A model generated the notes under the pieces. It did not search any database and was not told the origin of the DNA. It saw only the letters and a program-made list of their open reading frames with translations. Positions 1 to 7,365 of a stretch of DNA of 58,686 nt are shown in pieces. Numbering within the stretch: the first letter of the stretch is position 1; every line of letters begins with the position of its first letter. The stretch is taken from positions 1 to 58,686 of the forward strand of contig DXDG01000026.1 of the NCBI GenBank assembly GCA_019115605.1, given 5' to 3'. Made by a program: the position numbers and the translations under genes. This DNA comes from Candidatus Alistipes faecigallinarum (GTDB lineage: Bacteria > Bacteroidota > Bacteroidia > Bacteroidales > Rikenellaceae).

Positions 1-414
1 ATCATCGGCATGAAGCTCGCCGAGAAGTACAAGGAGAAGCCCGAAGTCTGCAACGCCATCGGCGCCCACCACGACGAGGTGGAGATGACCTCGCTCATCG
101 CGCCGATCATCCAGGTCTGCGACGCCATCTCGGGAGCCCGTCCGGGTGCCCGCCGCGAGGTGGTCGAGAGCTACATCAAGCGTCTGAAGGAGATGGAGGA
201 CATTGCCCTCTCGTACCCCGGCGTCGTGAAGACCTATGCCATCCAGGCTGGCCGCGAGCTGCGCGTGATTGTCGGTGCCGACAAGCTCTCGGACCAGGAG
301 TCGGAGAGCCTCTCGCACGACATCGCCAAGAAGATCCAGGACGAGATGACCTATCCCGGCCAGGTGAAGATCACGGTGATCCGCGAAACCCGCGCCGTAG
401 CCTACGCCAAGTAG
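1..414 (+). CDS. rny: Ribonuclease Y, C-terminal part (5' end outside window)
   Basis: The frame is open from base 1, so the gene starts upstream of the window. The last ~137 codons encode the end of the HD domain and the conserved C-terminal region of RNase Y, a membrane-anchored endoribonuclease that initiates mRNA decay. Visible are the AHHDEVE segment, [14 protein letters not shown], a [12 protein letters not shown] helix and the terminal RVIVG...[13 protein letters not shown] block typical of the family. It ends with TAG and is followed at once by a strong hairpin terminator, so it is the last gene of its transcript. The membrane anchor, coiled coil and KH domain cannot be seen. The family assignment is secure. 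Confidence 0.95.
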   Translation: MIGMKLAEKYKEKPEVCNAIGAHHDEVEMTSLIAPIIQVCDAISGARPGARREVVESYIKRLKEMEDIALSYPGVVKTYAIQAGRELRVIVGADKLSDQESESLSHDIAKKIQDEMTYPGQVKITVIRETRAVAYAK

Positions 415-436
415 CGGCAATCCCGGATCGGAAGAC

Positions 437-471
437 AAAGCCCGCCTCTGCAGCTGCAGAGGCGGGCTTTT
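437..471 (+). terminator. Rho-independent terminator after rny
   Basis: A perfect 34-base palindrome (437-470, CCCGCCTCTGCAG arm) begins with AAAG and ends with CTTTT. It lies 22 bases after the rny stop. Being symmetric, it could act in both directions. Confidence 0.9.
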
Positions 472-576
472 ACCTATATTTATATCCGGTGGCTGCCGAT
501 ACGGTTTGTCATCGAATCATGGCGGATTTGTAACAGGCGGAAATGGCTTCGTCATACCGGCGAAACAGCATTGGGA

Positions 577-584
577 CACCTTTG
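577..584 (+). promoter_or_regulatory. Possible Bacteroidota -7 element for the TonB receptor
   Basis: CACCTTTG matches TAnnTTTG at all but the first base and lies 25 bases before the chosen ATG. That is the spacing of several perfect elements elsewhere in the window. No convincing -33 TTG/TTTG is seen. Confidence 0.4.
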
Positions 585-609
585 CAGCGTGAAAACAAGA
601 GTTGTTACG

Positions 610-3279
610 ATGCAAAAAAACCGGCTTCTACTGCTGCTGATGCTGCTTGGCGCCTCCGCCGCCTCCGCCGCGGATCTCAAGGGTCGCATTCTCGACCGCT
701 TGACCCGCGAACCGCTCGTCGGCGCCACGATCCTGCTCTCGGGAACGACCCGAGGCACAACGACCGACGCCTCGGGAGCCTTCGAAATGGACCTTCCCGA
801 AGGCACGCACACGCTCACGGTCTCCTACATCTCCTACCTCACGCAACAGGTCGAGGTCCGCATTCCCGCCGACGACGAACTCACGATCGAACTTGCGCCC
901 GACGCGCAGACGCTCCAGTCGGTTACGGTCAAGGGGCGCAGGAATCTCGAATCGGAGCGCAGCCTCCAGACCGACCGCATCGCCTCGAACGTGGCGATCG
1001 AGAACATGGGAGCCCGCGAAATGTCGCTCAAGGGGATCTCGAACGTCGAGGAGGGCGTCAGGAAGATCACCGGCATCTCCATCGCTTCGGCCGGACAGCT
1101 CATCGTCCGCGGACTGGGCGACCGTTACAGCATCACGACCCTCAACGGCCAGCCCATCGCCTCGCCCAACCCCGACAACAAACTCATTCCGCTCGATATC
1201 TTCCCCTCGTCCGTTGTCCGCAACATCACCGTGAGCAAGGTCTACGAGGTCAGCTCCTACGCCGACTACTCGGGCGCCCACATCGACATCGACACCAAGG
1301 AGAACATCGGCGAGGAGTTCCTCACAGCCGACTTCCACATCGGCGGACGCCTCAACACCCTCGGACAGGCGTTCTACCGCATGGACCACCGCTCGCTCTT
1401 CACGCAGCCGGGCGTCGATGCGCGCGCCATGAACGGATCGCTCGCGGAGTTCCGCCAGCAGGTCGTCCGGAAGGAGATCTTCGACACGGATTTCTCGGTC
1501 CGCAAACAGACGGCGCTCCCCACGCTCGGCGGCAACCTGGCCTGGAGCCGCAACCTGCGCGTCGGCAACCAGACGTTGAGCCTGCTGGCTTCGGGCAGCA
1601 TGAGCAACGACCTGCAGACGATGCGCGACGCCGAATTCCGGCTGCTCGAAGCCACGGGCACCGTAACCGACGACTACGCCTACGACAGTTATGCAAGTGA
1701 ACTGAAAATTGCGGCTCTGGCGAGCCTGGGCATCACCCTGCGCGAGGCCGACCGCATCAGTTACACTTTCTTCTACGCCCGCAACGCCATCGACACCTAC
1801 ATGCGCCGCGAGGGCTACGACCAGGAGGACCACCACCTGATCGGCAGCAACGACGTGCTGCACGTCTACAAGCTGATGACCCACCAGATCAACGGCTCGC
1901 ACGTCTTCGACCCGCAATGGAAGCTGCGCTGGAGCGGCTCCTATTCGGGAACCTCGTCCGACGAACCCGACCGCCGGCAGGTGATGTTCCGCAGGATGGA
2001 CGACGGTTCGCTCACGCTGTTCAAGCTCAACCGTCAGGAGACGATGCGCTACTTCGGCGTGCTGGACGAGCGCGAGTGGAACGCCCATGCCGCGGCGGAC
2101 TTCCGGTTCGGACGCGAGAACCTGCTCACGGTCGGCCTCTCCTGGAAGGACAAGAGCCGCGACTACGCCGCCACGCGCTTCTACTACGATCTGACGGCCC
2201 TTACGCCGCAGATCGACGAGATCTACGACACGGACGGCTACCTCAACTTCGAGAACGTTGCCAACGGACAGATCGTCATCGACCGCCAGAACCAGCCCAA
2301 GGACCGTTACGACGCCGGCAACCGCATCTTCGCCGGATATGTCTCGGTAGACCTTCACCCCACCGAGGCGCTGCTCATCAACGCCGGCCTGCGCTACGAG
2401 CAGTCCCGCCAGTGGGTCGACTACGCCAACGACCAGAGCCTCCGCGAGCGGCGCACGATCGACAAGGGCGACCTCTTTCCGACGCTGAACATCCGCTACA
2501 CGCTCCGCGAGGGGCAGCAGCTGCGACTGGCCGTCTCGCGCACGATCACGCGCCCGTCGTTCATCGAGATGGCCCCGTTCCTCTACCAGGAGTCCTACGG
2601 ATCGCTCCAGCTGCGCGGTAACGAGGCGCTGCTCAACAGCTACAACTACAACCTCGACCTGCGTTACGAACGGCTCAACCGCCGGGGCGACCTCTTCTCC
2701 GTAACGGCCTACTGCAAATACCTCGACGAGCCGATCGAACGCGTGCAGATGCTCTCGGGCGGTGCCGCCGTGCACACCTTCCGCAATGCCGACAACGGCA
2801 TGGCCGCCGGCGTGGAGATCGAGTTCCGCAAGGCGCTCACCGAGGAGCTGCGCCTCGGGGTGAACGGCTCCTGCATGTACACGAACGTCAAGCTGCCCGA
2901 AGGGGGTGTCTACACCAACAAGGAGCGGGCCCTGCAGGGAGCCTCGCCCTACCTGGCCAACGCCGACATCACCTGGTCGCCGCGCCTGGGCGGTGAGCGG
3001 CAGCTCAATCTGGCACTGCTCTACAACCTCCAGGGTCCGCGCATCCATGCCGTGGGTATCTCGGGGCTGGGCGACGTCAAGCAGCTCCCCGTACACACGC
3101 TCAACTTCACGGCCGCCTACCGTTTCAGCCGCCGCGCCGAGATCAAGGCACAGCTCACCGACCTGCTGAACCGCGCCATCGTCTTCGAACAGGAGGTGCC
3201 GCAAAAGAACCGCACCGTCGAGGTCGAGCGCTACCGCACGGGCATCGGTTTCGAGGTCGGCATGAACCTCAAATTCTGA
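610..3279 (+). CDS. TonB-dependent outer-membrane receptor with CarboxypepD_reg domain
   Basis: An 889-residue outer-membrane transporter. The order is a Sec signal peptide (1-~21, leucine run then ASAASAA), a carboxypeptidase-D regulatory-like beta-sandwich (~22-105, LKGRILDRLTREPLVGATI), a plug domain (~115-235, with IVRGLGDRYSITTLNGQP) and a 22-strand-type barrel ending in a C-terminal Phe (MNLKF), the usual outer-membrane signal. I chose ATG 610 rather than the in-frame ATG 571 because it begins exactly at a signal peptide. The gene lies 37 bases before a lipoprotein gene and is probably cotranscribed with it, which suggests a receptor/surface-lipoprotein uptake pair. It lacks the SusC partner context (no SusD). 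The substrate is unknown. Confidence 0.9.
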   Translation: MQKNRLLLLLMLLGASAASAADLKGRILDRLTREPLVGATILLSGTTRGTTTDASGAFEMDLPEGTHTLTVSYISYLTQQVEVRIPADDELTIELAPDAQTLQSVTVKGRRNLESERSLQTDRIASNVAIENMGAREMSLKGISNVEEGVRKITGISIASAGQLIVRGLGDRYSITTLNGQPIASPNPDNKLIPLDIFPSSVVRNITVSKVYEVSSYADYSGAHIDIDTKENIGEEFLTADFHIGGRLNTLGQAFYRMDHRSLFTQPGVDARAMNGSLAEFRQQVVRKEIFDTDFSVRKQTALPTLGGNLAWSRNLRVGNQTLSLLASGSMSNDLQTMRDAEFRLLEATGTVTDDYAYDSYASELKIAALASLGITLREADRISYTFFYARNAIDTYMRREGYDQEDHHLIGSNDVLHVYKLMTHQINGSHVFDPQWKLRWSGSYSGTSSDEPDRRQVMFRRMDDGSLTLFKLNRQETMRYFGVLDEREWNAHAAADFRFGRENLLTVGLSWKDKSRDYAATRFYYDLTALTPQIDEIYDTDGYLNFENVANGQIVIDRQNQPKDRYDAGNRIFAGYVSVDLHPTEALLINAGLRYEQSRQWVDYANDQSLRERRTIDKGDLFPTLNIRYTLREGQQLRLAVSRTITRPSFIEMAPFLYQESYGSLQLRGNEALLNSYNYNLDLRYERLNRRGDLFSVTAYCKYLDEPIERVQMLSGGAAVHTFRNADNGMAAGVEIEFRKALTEELRLGVNGSCMYTNVKLPEGGVYTNKERALQGASPYLANADITWSPRLGGERQLNLALLYNLQGPRIHAVGISGLGDVKQLPVHTLNFTAAYRFSRRAEIKAQLTDLLNRAIVFEQEVPQKNRTVEVERYRTGIGFEVGMNLKF

Positions 3280-3316
3280 CACACGCACACATTCAATCAC
3301 TCAATTTTCACACTGC

Positions 3317-4537
3317 ATGAAAACGTATTGGAAACTTCTGGCAGTCCTGACTGCCGCCGGCGCACTCTGCTGCACGGCCTGCAACAACGACGACGAAAAC
3401 GGAGGCGCACCCTCCCTCGAAGGCGAGATCGCCTCGGGAGCGACCCTCGAAGGCAACATCACGAAAGATGCTTACCTGCTTCAGAACGGAACCTACCAAT
3501 TGAGCGGCGGCGTACACGTCAAGGCCGGCGCCACGCTCCACATCGCACCGGGTGTGAACATCGTAGCTGTCGATGACGACAAGGTGGACTACATCCTCAT
3601 CGAGCAGGGTGCCCGAATCGATGCACAGGGCACGGCCTCCTCGCCGATTGTCATGACCAGCGAGAAGAAGTCGGCCGGAGCCTGGGGCGGCCTGCACATC
3701 TGCGGCTATGCCCACACCAACGCCGGCACGGGCGTCCTCTCGGAGATCGGCAACGCCCCCTACGGCGGCAGCAACGATGCCGACAACTCGGGTACGCTGC
3801 GCTACGTCCGCCTCGAATATACGGGTTACGCCTTCGACGAGGAGCACGAGGCCAACGGAGTCTCGTTCTACGGCGTGGGCAACGGCACGACGGTCGAGTA
3901 CCTGCAGGCCTACAAGGGTTCGGACGACGGTTTCGAATTCTTCGGCGGCTCGGTCAATATCCGCTACATGGTCGCAACGAGCTGCTCGGACGACTCCTAC
4001 GACTGGACCGAGGGGTGGAACGGCCGCGGTCAGTTCCTCGTCGCCTGGCAGGATGCCGGCGTGGGTTATGACTGCGACTGCCTGATGGAGTGCGACAACA
4101 ACGGCAACAACTTTGCCACCACGCCCGTCGCCCATCCGGTGCTGACGAACCTGACGCTTGTCGGCAACGGCTCCGACTCGCAGGGCGTGCGTCTGCGCGC
4201 CGGCACGCAGGTCGAGCTCTCGAATGCCATCGTAACGGGCAAGACGAAGTGCATCACCGTGGAGACCACGGAGACGGAGACGGCTCTGAAGGAGGGTGTC
4301 TCGACGCTTGAATATGTCTCGATGAGTTCGGAGCTCAACTCGAAGGAGGGCATCTACACGAACGCCCTGTTCCTTGCGGGCAGCCACAACAGCACCGACT
4401 ACACGAATACGCTCACGGGCAACTACGTCGGCACGATCGACGGCGGCAAGACGCTCTCCGACAGCTTCTTCACCGCAGCACCCTACCGGGGAGCCGTTCC
4501 CGCGGACAACGACTGGACCCGCGGCTGGACGCTCTGA
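3317..4537 (+). CDS. Surface-type lipoprotein, predicted right-handed beta-helix
   Basis: A 406-residue protein with a lipoprotein signal peptide. The likely lipidated residue is Cys22 (CTAC, followed by NNDDEN); the acidic stretch right after the cysteine resembles the Bacteroidota surface-export signal. The body shows repeating turns such as VHVKAGATLHIAPGVNIVAV, IVMTSEKKSAGAWGGLHICG and GTLRYVRLEYTG, as in right-handed parallel beta-helix proteins encoded next to TonB receptors. A GSDDGFEFFGGSVNIRYMVAT coil supports this. No polysaccharide lyase or hydrolase active site can be named. It follows the receptor by 37 bases and is followed by a terminator, so the two genes form a transcription unit. 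Its role is inferred as ligand binding or presentation to the receptor. Confidence 0.75.
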   Translation: MKTYWKLLAVLTAAGALCCTACNNDDENGGAPSLEGEIASGATLEGNITKDAYLLQNGTYQLSGGVHVKAGATLHIAPGVNIVAVDDDKVDYILIEQGARIDAQGTASSPIVMTSEKKSAGAWGGLHICGYAHTNAGTGVLSEIGNAPYGGSNDADNSGTLRYVRLEYTGYAFDEEHEANGVSFYGVGNGTTVEYLQAYKGSDDGFEFFGGSVNIRYMVATSCSDDSYDWTEGWNGRGQFLVAWQDAGVGYDCDCLMECDNNGNNFATTPVAHPVLTNLTLVGNGSDSQGVRLRAGTQVELSNAIVTGKTKCITVETTETETALKEGVSTLEYVSMSSELNSKEGIYTNALFLAGSHNSTDYTNTLTGNYVGTIDGGKTLSDSFFTAAPYRGAVPADNDWTRGWTL

Positions 4538-4564
4538 CGGCACCCGCACTGACAACCCGATTCA

Positions 4565-4599
4565 ACGGCCTGCACTTCGGATGTGCGGGCCGTTTTTTT
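4565..4599 (+). terminator. Rho-independent terminator after the receptor/lipoprotein pair
   Basis: An 11-bp stem (ACGGCCTGCAC with GTGCGGGCCGT, one G-U pair), loop TTCGGAT, then seven T. It lies 27 bases after the lipoprotein stop. Confidence 0.9.
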
Positions 4600-5333
4600 C
4601 AGGCAAGCGCTGCCGCCTGCCGCCAGATCGTTACCACGAAGAAGAGGCCGAGCCCCGCGCACATCGCCGCCAGCAGCAGCCGCATCACGCGCCGGTCGGG
4701 CTTCGTGTCGCTGCGGAAATGCAGGTCGATGTACTCCTTGAAGAAGAGATAGATGGCCGGAACCAGCGCCCCGGCGAGCAGCAGATCCTCGGGAATCCCG
4801 AAGAAGTAGACCTTCGAGAGGCCGATCAGCGCCCAGTGGCACAGGAAAAGGATGACAAAGAGATTGACGCGCTTCGAGAAGGCGAGCAGCAGGCCGATCG
4901 TATAGAGCGCCACCGAACAGGGCATCACCGGCGAGGTCATCAACGGGAAATGCAACCCCCGAAGCAGCGAGAAGAGCGGATAGATGAAGGGCATCAGGCA
5001 GAGCAAGAGGGCAAAGCGGTCGTGCCGCCGCGTCCGCTCGAAGGTCGTATAGCCTACCACGTCGTCGTAGATCCACACGGCGGCCATCACGCCCCAGAAG
5101 AGGGCCATCACGCCGTTGTAGGAGCGGGCGTCGCACGCCACGAGATAGTAACCCACGGCGATCCAGCCGTTGAGCAGCGCCAGGTAGTATTTCATGACGC
5201 GGCGGACACCGGGCGCGGGACGCCGGTAGAGCCGCCAGGTCAGAACGATCCCCGCAAGGACCAGCAGCACCTGCACGGGCCAGCTCATCCGGTTGTAGTC
5301 GGCAATCGTCTGCCAGAAGACCGTATTCGTCAT
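4599..5333 (-). CDS. DUF6064-like polytopic membrane protein
   Basis: A 244-residue protein with about seven hydrophobic segments (for example VQVLLVLAGIVLTWRLY, YYLALLNGWIAVGYYLVA, VNLFVILFLCHWALIGLSKVYF). The pattern, including the SKRVNLF and KVYFFGIPEDLLL stretches, fits the uncharacterised DUF6064 membrane family. The start codon overlaps the stop of the preceding exporter subunit by four bases (ATGA), so the two are translationally coupled and probably act together at the inner membrane. No catalytic motif is visible, so the function is unknown. It ends beside the terminator of the converging gene pair. Confidence 0.75.
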   Translation of the reverse strand: MTNTVFWQTIADYNRMSWPVQVLLVLAGIVLTWRLYRRPAPGVRRVMKYYLALLNGWIAVGYYLVACDARSYNGVMALFWGVMAAVWIYDDVVGYTTFERTRRHDRFALLLCLMPFIYPLFSLLRGLHFPLMTSPVMPCSVALYTIGLLLAFSKRVNLFVILFLCHWALIGLSKVYFFGIPEDLLLAGALVPAIYLFFKEYIDLHFRSDTKPDRRVMRLLLAAMCAGLGLFFVVTIWRQAAALA

Positions 5334-5830
5334 TTCCGAAGGTATTTTTTATCGCGCGTGAGCGAATGCGCCCGCTTGTTGAAGAGGAAGATCGGCGCCG
5401 CAGCCCCCGCCGCCAGCATGAAGATCACGCTGAAGGTGATGAATCCGTTGCGGACGATCGCCTGCAGGTACTCCGCGCCGAGCGTCGGGTCGTCGAGCGT
5501 CTTCATGAACATGATCATCGAGAAGACCGTCCGGTAGGCGTACATGCCCGGGATCATCGGCAGCAGCGCCGGGATGAAGAGCACGGTCATCGGACAGCGG
5601 ATGCGGCCGCCGAGCAGCAGGCTGCCCACGCCGATCACAACCGAGGCGCACAACGATGCCGACGCGATGTCCATACCCCACTGCATGAGCACGAAACGCA
5701 GCGCATGGCCGATGGCCGCCAGCAGGGCGATACTCGGGAAGGCCCGCATCGGAGGATCGGAGATGGCCCCGAAGCCGATGGCGGCCACGGCGGCAAAGAA
5801 ACCGTCGGAAAGGATCTCAAGCCACATCAT
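5330..5830 (-). CDS. Threonine/serine exporter family, small subunit (ThrE_2/DUF3815)
   Basis: A 166-residue membrane protein with four to five helices, matching the C-terminal half of ThrE-type amino-acid exporters. It has the family's VIGVGSLLLGGR and FIPALLPMIPGMYAYRTVFSM segments. In many bacteria the exporter is split into a large N-terminal-type and a small C-terminal-type subunit; both are present here, overlapping by four bases (5827-5830). Transport of threonine/serine is inferred from the family. The substrate is unproven. Confidence 0.88.
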   Translation of the reverse strand: MMWLEILSDGFFAAVAAIGFGAISDPPMRAFPSIALLAAIGHALRFVLMQWGMDIASASLCASVVIGVGSLLLGGRIRCPMTVLFIPALLPMIPGMYAYRTVFSMIMFMKTLDDPTLGAEYLQAIVRNGFITFSVIFMLAAGAAAPIFLFNKRAHSLTRDKKYLRK

Positions 5831-6594
5831 AGCAGTCCGGATTTTACGATCATCAGCGTCGCCGACAGTCCGATGGCGATGCAGACGATCAGCATCAGTG
5901 CCGACGTGAGGCGTGCGATGCCGTTGAGCACGTGCCCCTCGACGATGTCGATCACGCCGTTGATGAGCGGCACACCCGGAATGAGGTAGAGCACGCTCGT
6001 GGCGATGGCGATATCGGAGGTCGTATCGAAGGTCAGCGCCACGGAGGCGTACATCGACGCGACGAAGGAGGAGGCGATGAATACGACGTAGTGGTTGAAT
6101 CCCCTGTTCTGCATCCCCTGCTTGAGGAAAAAGCCGAGCAGTGTCGCCGTAAAGACGATGCTCATGGCGAACCAGTCGCCGCCGAACAGGCGGCAGAAGG
6201 CCGCATTGGCCAGTCCCACAACCACGAGCGTAAAGAGCGGATCGATGCGCGGGCGGGCGATGATCTCCCGGTAGCGGGCCTCGATCTCCTCGAGGGAGAG
6301 GCGGCGGTCGTAGGCCTCCCAGCTCAGGGCGCTCAACTCGGCGTTGAGTTCGAAGCTGATCGGGAGGGGCGGAATATCGACCACCTCGCTGTAGACCTCG
6401 CCGCTCTCGTCGTCGAAGACCGAGAAGTTCACGACCCGCTGGAAGGCCGAGACGATCACCCGCACCCCGAGCGCCTCACCCAGGCGCTTCGTGTTGCGGA
6501 CCACGCGCGAAGTGTGGACTCCCGAGCCCATAAGGCGGGTGGCGTATTCGGCGACAAAACGGGCGATCGCCTTCAGTTCGGCCTGCGTCTTCAT
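5827..6594 (-). CDS. Threonine/serine exporter family, large subunit (ThrE/DUF1212)
   Basis: A 255-residue protein. The soluble N-terminal portion (~1-115; ARFVAEYATRLMGSGVHTSRV, then DDESGEVYSEVVDIPP) is followed by about five membrane helices with the family segment VLYLIPGVPLINGVIDI. ATG 6594 was chosen over an in-frame start at 6669: the upstream residues are not conserved-looking and would run across the divergent promoter region. First gene of a three-gene overlapping operon (large subunit, small subunit, DUF6064). A perfect -7 element lies 21 bases upstream. Confidence 0.9.
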   Translation of the reverse strand: MKTQAELKAIARFVAEYATRLMGSGVHTSRVVRNTKRLGEALGVRVIVSAFQRVVNFSVFDDESGEVYSEVVDIPPLPISFELNAELSALSWEAYDRRLSLEEIEARYREIIARPRIDPLFTLVVVGLANAAFCRLFGGDWFAMSIVFTATLLGFFLKQGMQNRGFNHYVVFIASSFVASMYASVALTFDTTSDIAIATSVLYLIPGVPLINGVIDIVEGHVLNGIARLTSALMLIVCIAIGLSATLMIVKSGLL

Positions 6595-6615
6595 ACTGGA
6601 AAGCTGGTTTGGCGG

Positions 6616-6623
6616 CAAAAATA
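6616..6623 (-). promoter_or_regulatory. -7 promoter element for the ThrE operon
   Basis: On the minus strand the sequence is TATTTTTG, a perfect match to TAnnTTTG, 21 bases before ATG 6594 and within the divergent gap to the HD-domain gene. Confidence 0.7.
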
Positions 6624-6647
6624 CGAAAAAAATGATATATTCGCAGC

Positions 6648-7283
6648 ATGAAAGAGATCGACCCCGCACTCGTCGCCCACATCGAGACGCAGATTCTGCC
6701 CCGCTACCGCCATTTCGACCGCGCCCACTCCACGGATCATGTCCTGCAGGTCATCGAGCGGAGCCTCACGCTCGCCGCACCCTACGGGCTCTCACCGGCG
6801 ATGGTCTATACGATCGCCGCCTACCACGATACGGGCCTTGCCGAGGGCCGCGAGGAGCACCACCTCGCCGGCGGGCGGATCCTCGCCGCGGACCCCGCCC
6901 TGCGCCGCTGGTTCTCCGGGGAGGAGATCGCCACGATGCGCGAAGCCGTCGAGGACCACCGCGCCTCGTCGGACCACGAGCCCCGCTCGATCTACGGACG
7001 CATCGTCGCCGAGGCGGACCGCTGCATCGATCCCCCGACGATCATCCGCCGCACGGTGCAGTACGGCCTGGCCCACTACCCCGCGCTCACGCGCGAGGAG
7101 CATTACGCCCGCTGCCTCGACCATCTGCGGCACAAGTACGACGAGGGCGGCTACCTGAAGCTCTGGATCCCGGAGTCGGACAACGCCCGGCGTCTGGAGG
7201 AGCTGCGGGCCATGATCCGCGACACGGCGACGCTGCGACGGCTCTTCGACACCCTTTTCGACGAGGAGCAGCGACGGGACTAA
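6648..7283 (+). CDS. HD-domain phosphohydrolase-like protein
   Basis: A 211-residue soluble protein with the metal-binding HD pattern: His31 (STDHVLQV), His60-Asp61 (AAYHDTGL), further histidines at 71-72 (EEHHLAGG), His104 (VEDHRASSDH) and Asp124 (AEADRCID). This predicts a divalent-metal phosphohydrolase, probably acting on nucleotides, but the substrate cannot be read from sequence. It is transcribed alone: it diverges from the ThrE operon across 53 bases and ends at a bidirectional terminator. Confidence 0.88.
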   Translation: MKEIDPALVAHIETQILPRYRHFDRAHSTDHVLQVIERSLTLAAPYGLSPAMVYTIAAYHDTGLAEGREEHHLAGGRILAADPALRRWFSGEEIATMREAVEDHRASSDHEPRSIYGRIVAEADRCIDPPTIIRRTVQYGLAHYPALTREEHYARCLDHLRHKYDEGGYLKLWIPESDNARRLEELRAMIRDTATLRRLFDTLFDEEQRRD

Positions 7284-7301
7284 AGCCCCGCACCCCGTAA
7301 A

Positions 7302-7344
7302 AAAGCCCCGCACGGCAGGTTCGACGCCTTGCCGTGCGGGGTTT
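7302..7344. terminator. Bidirectional terminator between convergent genes
   Basis: A 12-bp GC-rich stem (CCCCGCACGGCA at 7306-7317 with its complement at 7330-7341) is flanked by A-rich sequence on the left and TTT on the right. It serves both the HD gene and the minus-strand dehydrogenase. Confidence 0.85.
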
Positions 7345-7365
7345 CTCCTTTTCTTCGGGCCGGGA

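Noticed and set aside
628..3300. An ~890-codon open frame antisense to the TonB receptor
   Set aside because: GC-rich coding sequence often leaves the antisense frame free of stops. The translation has no domain and is dominated by Val, Glu, Arg and Ala, and the plus-strand gene is well supported.
6636..6643. TATATTCG as a promoter for the HD-domain gene
   Set aside because: It differs from TAnnTTTG and ends four bases before the ATG, too close for a normal leader; no second signal supports it.
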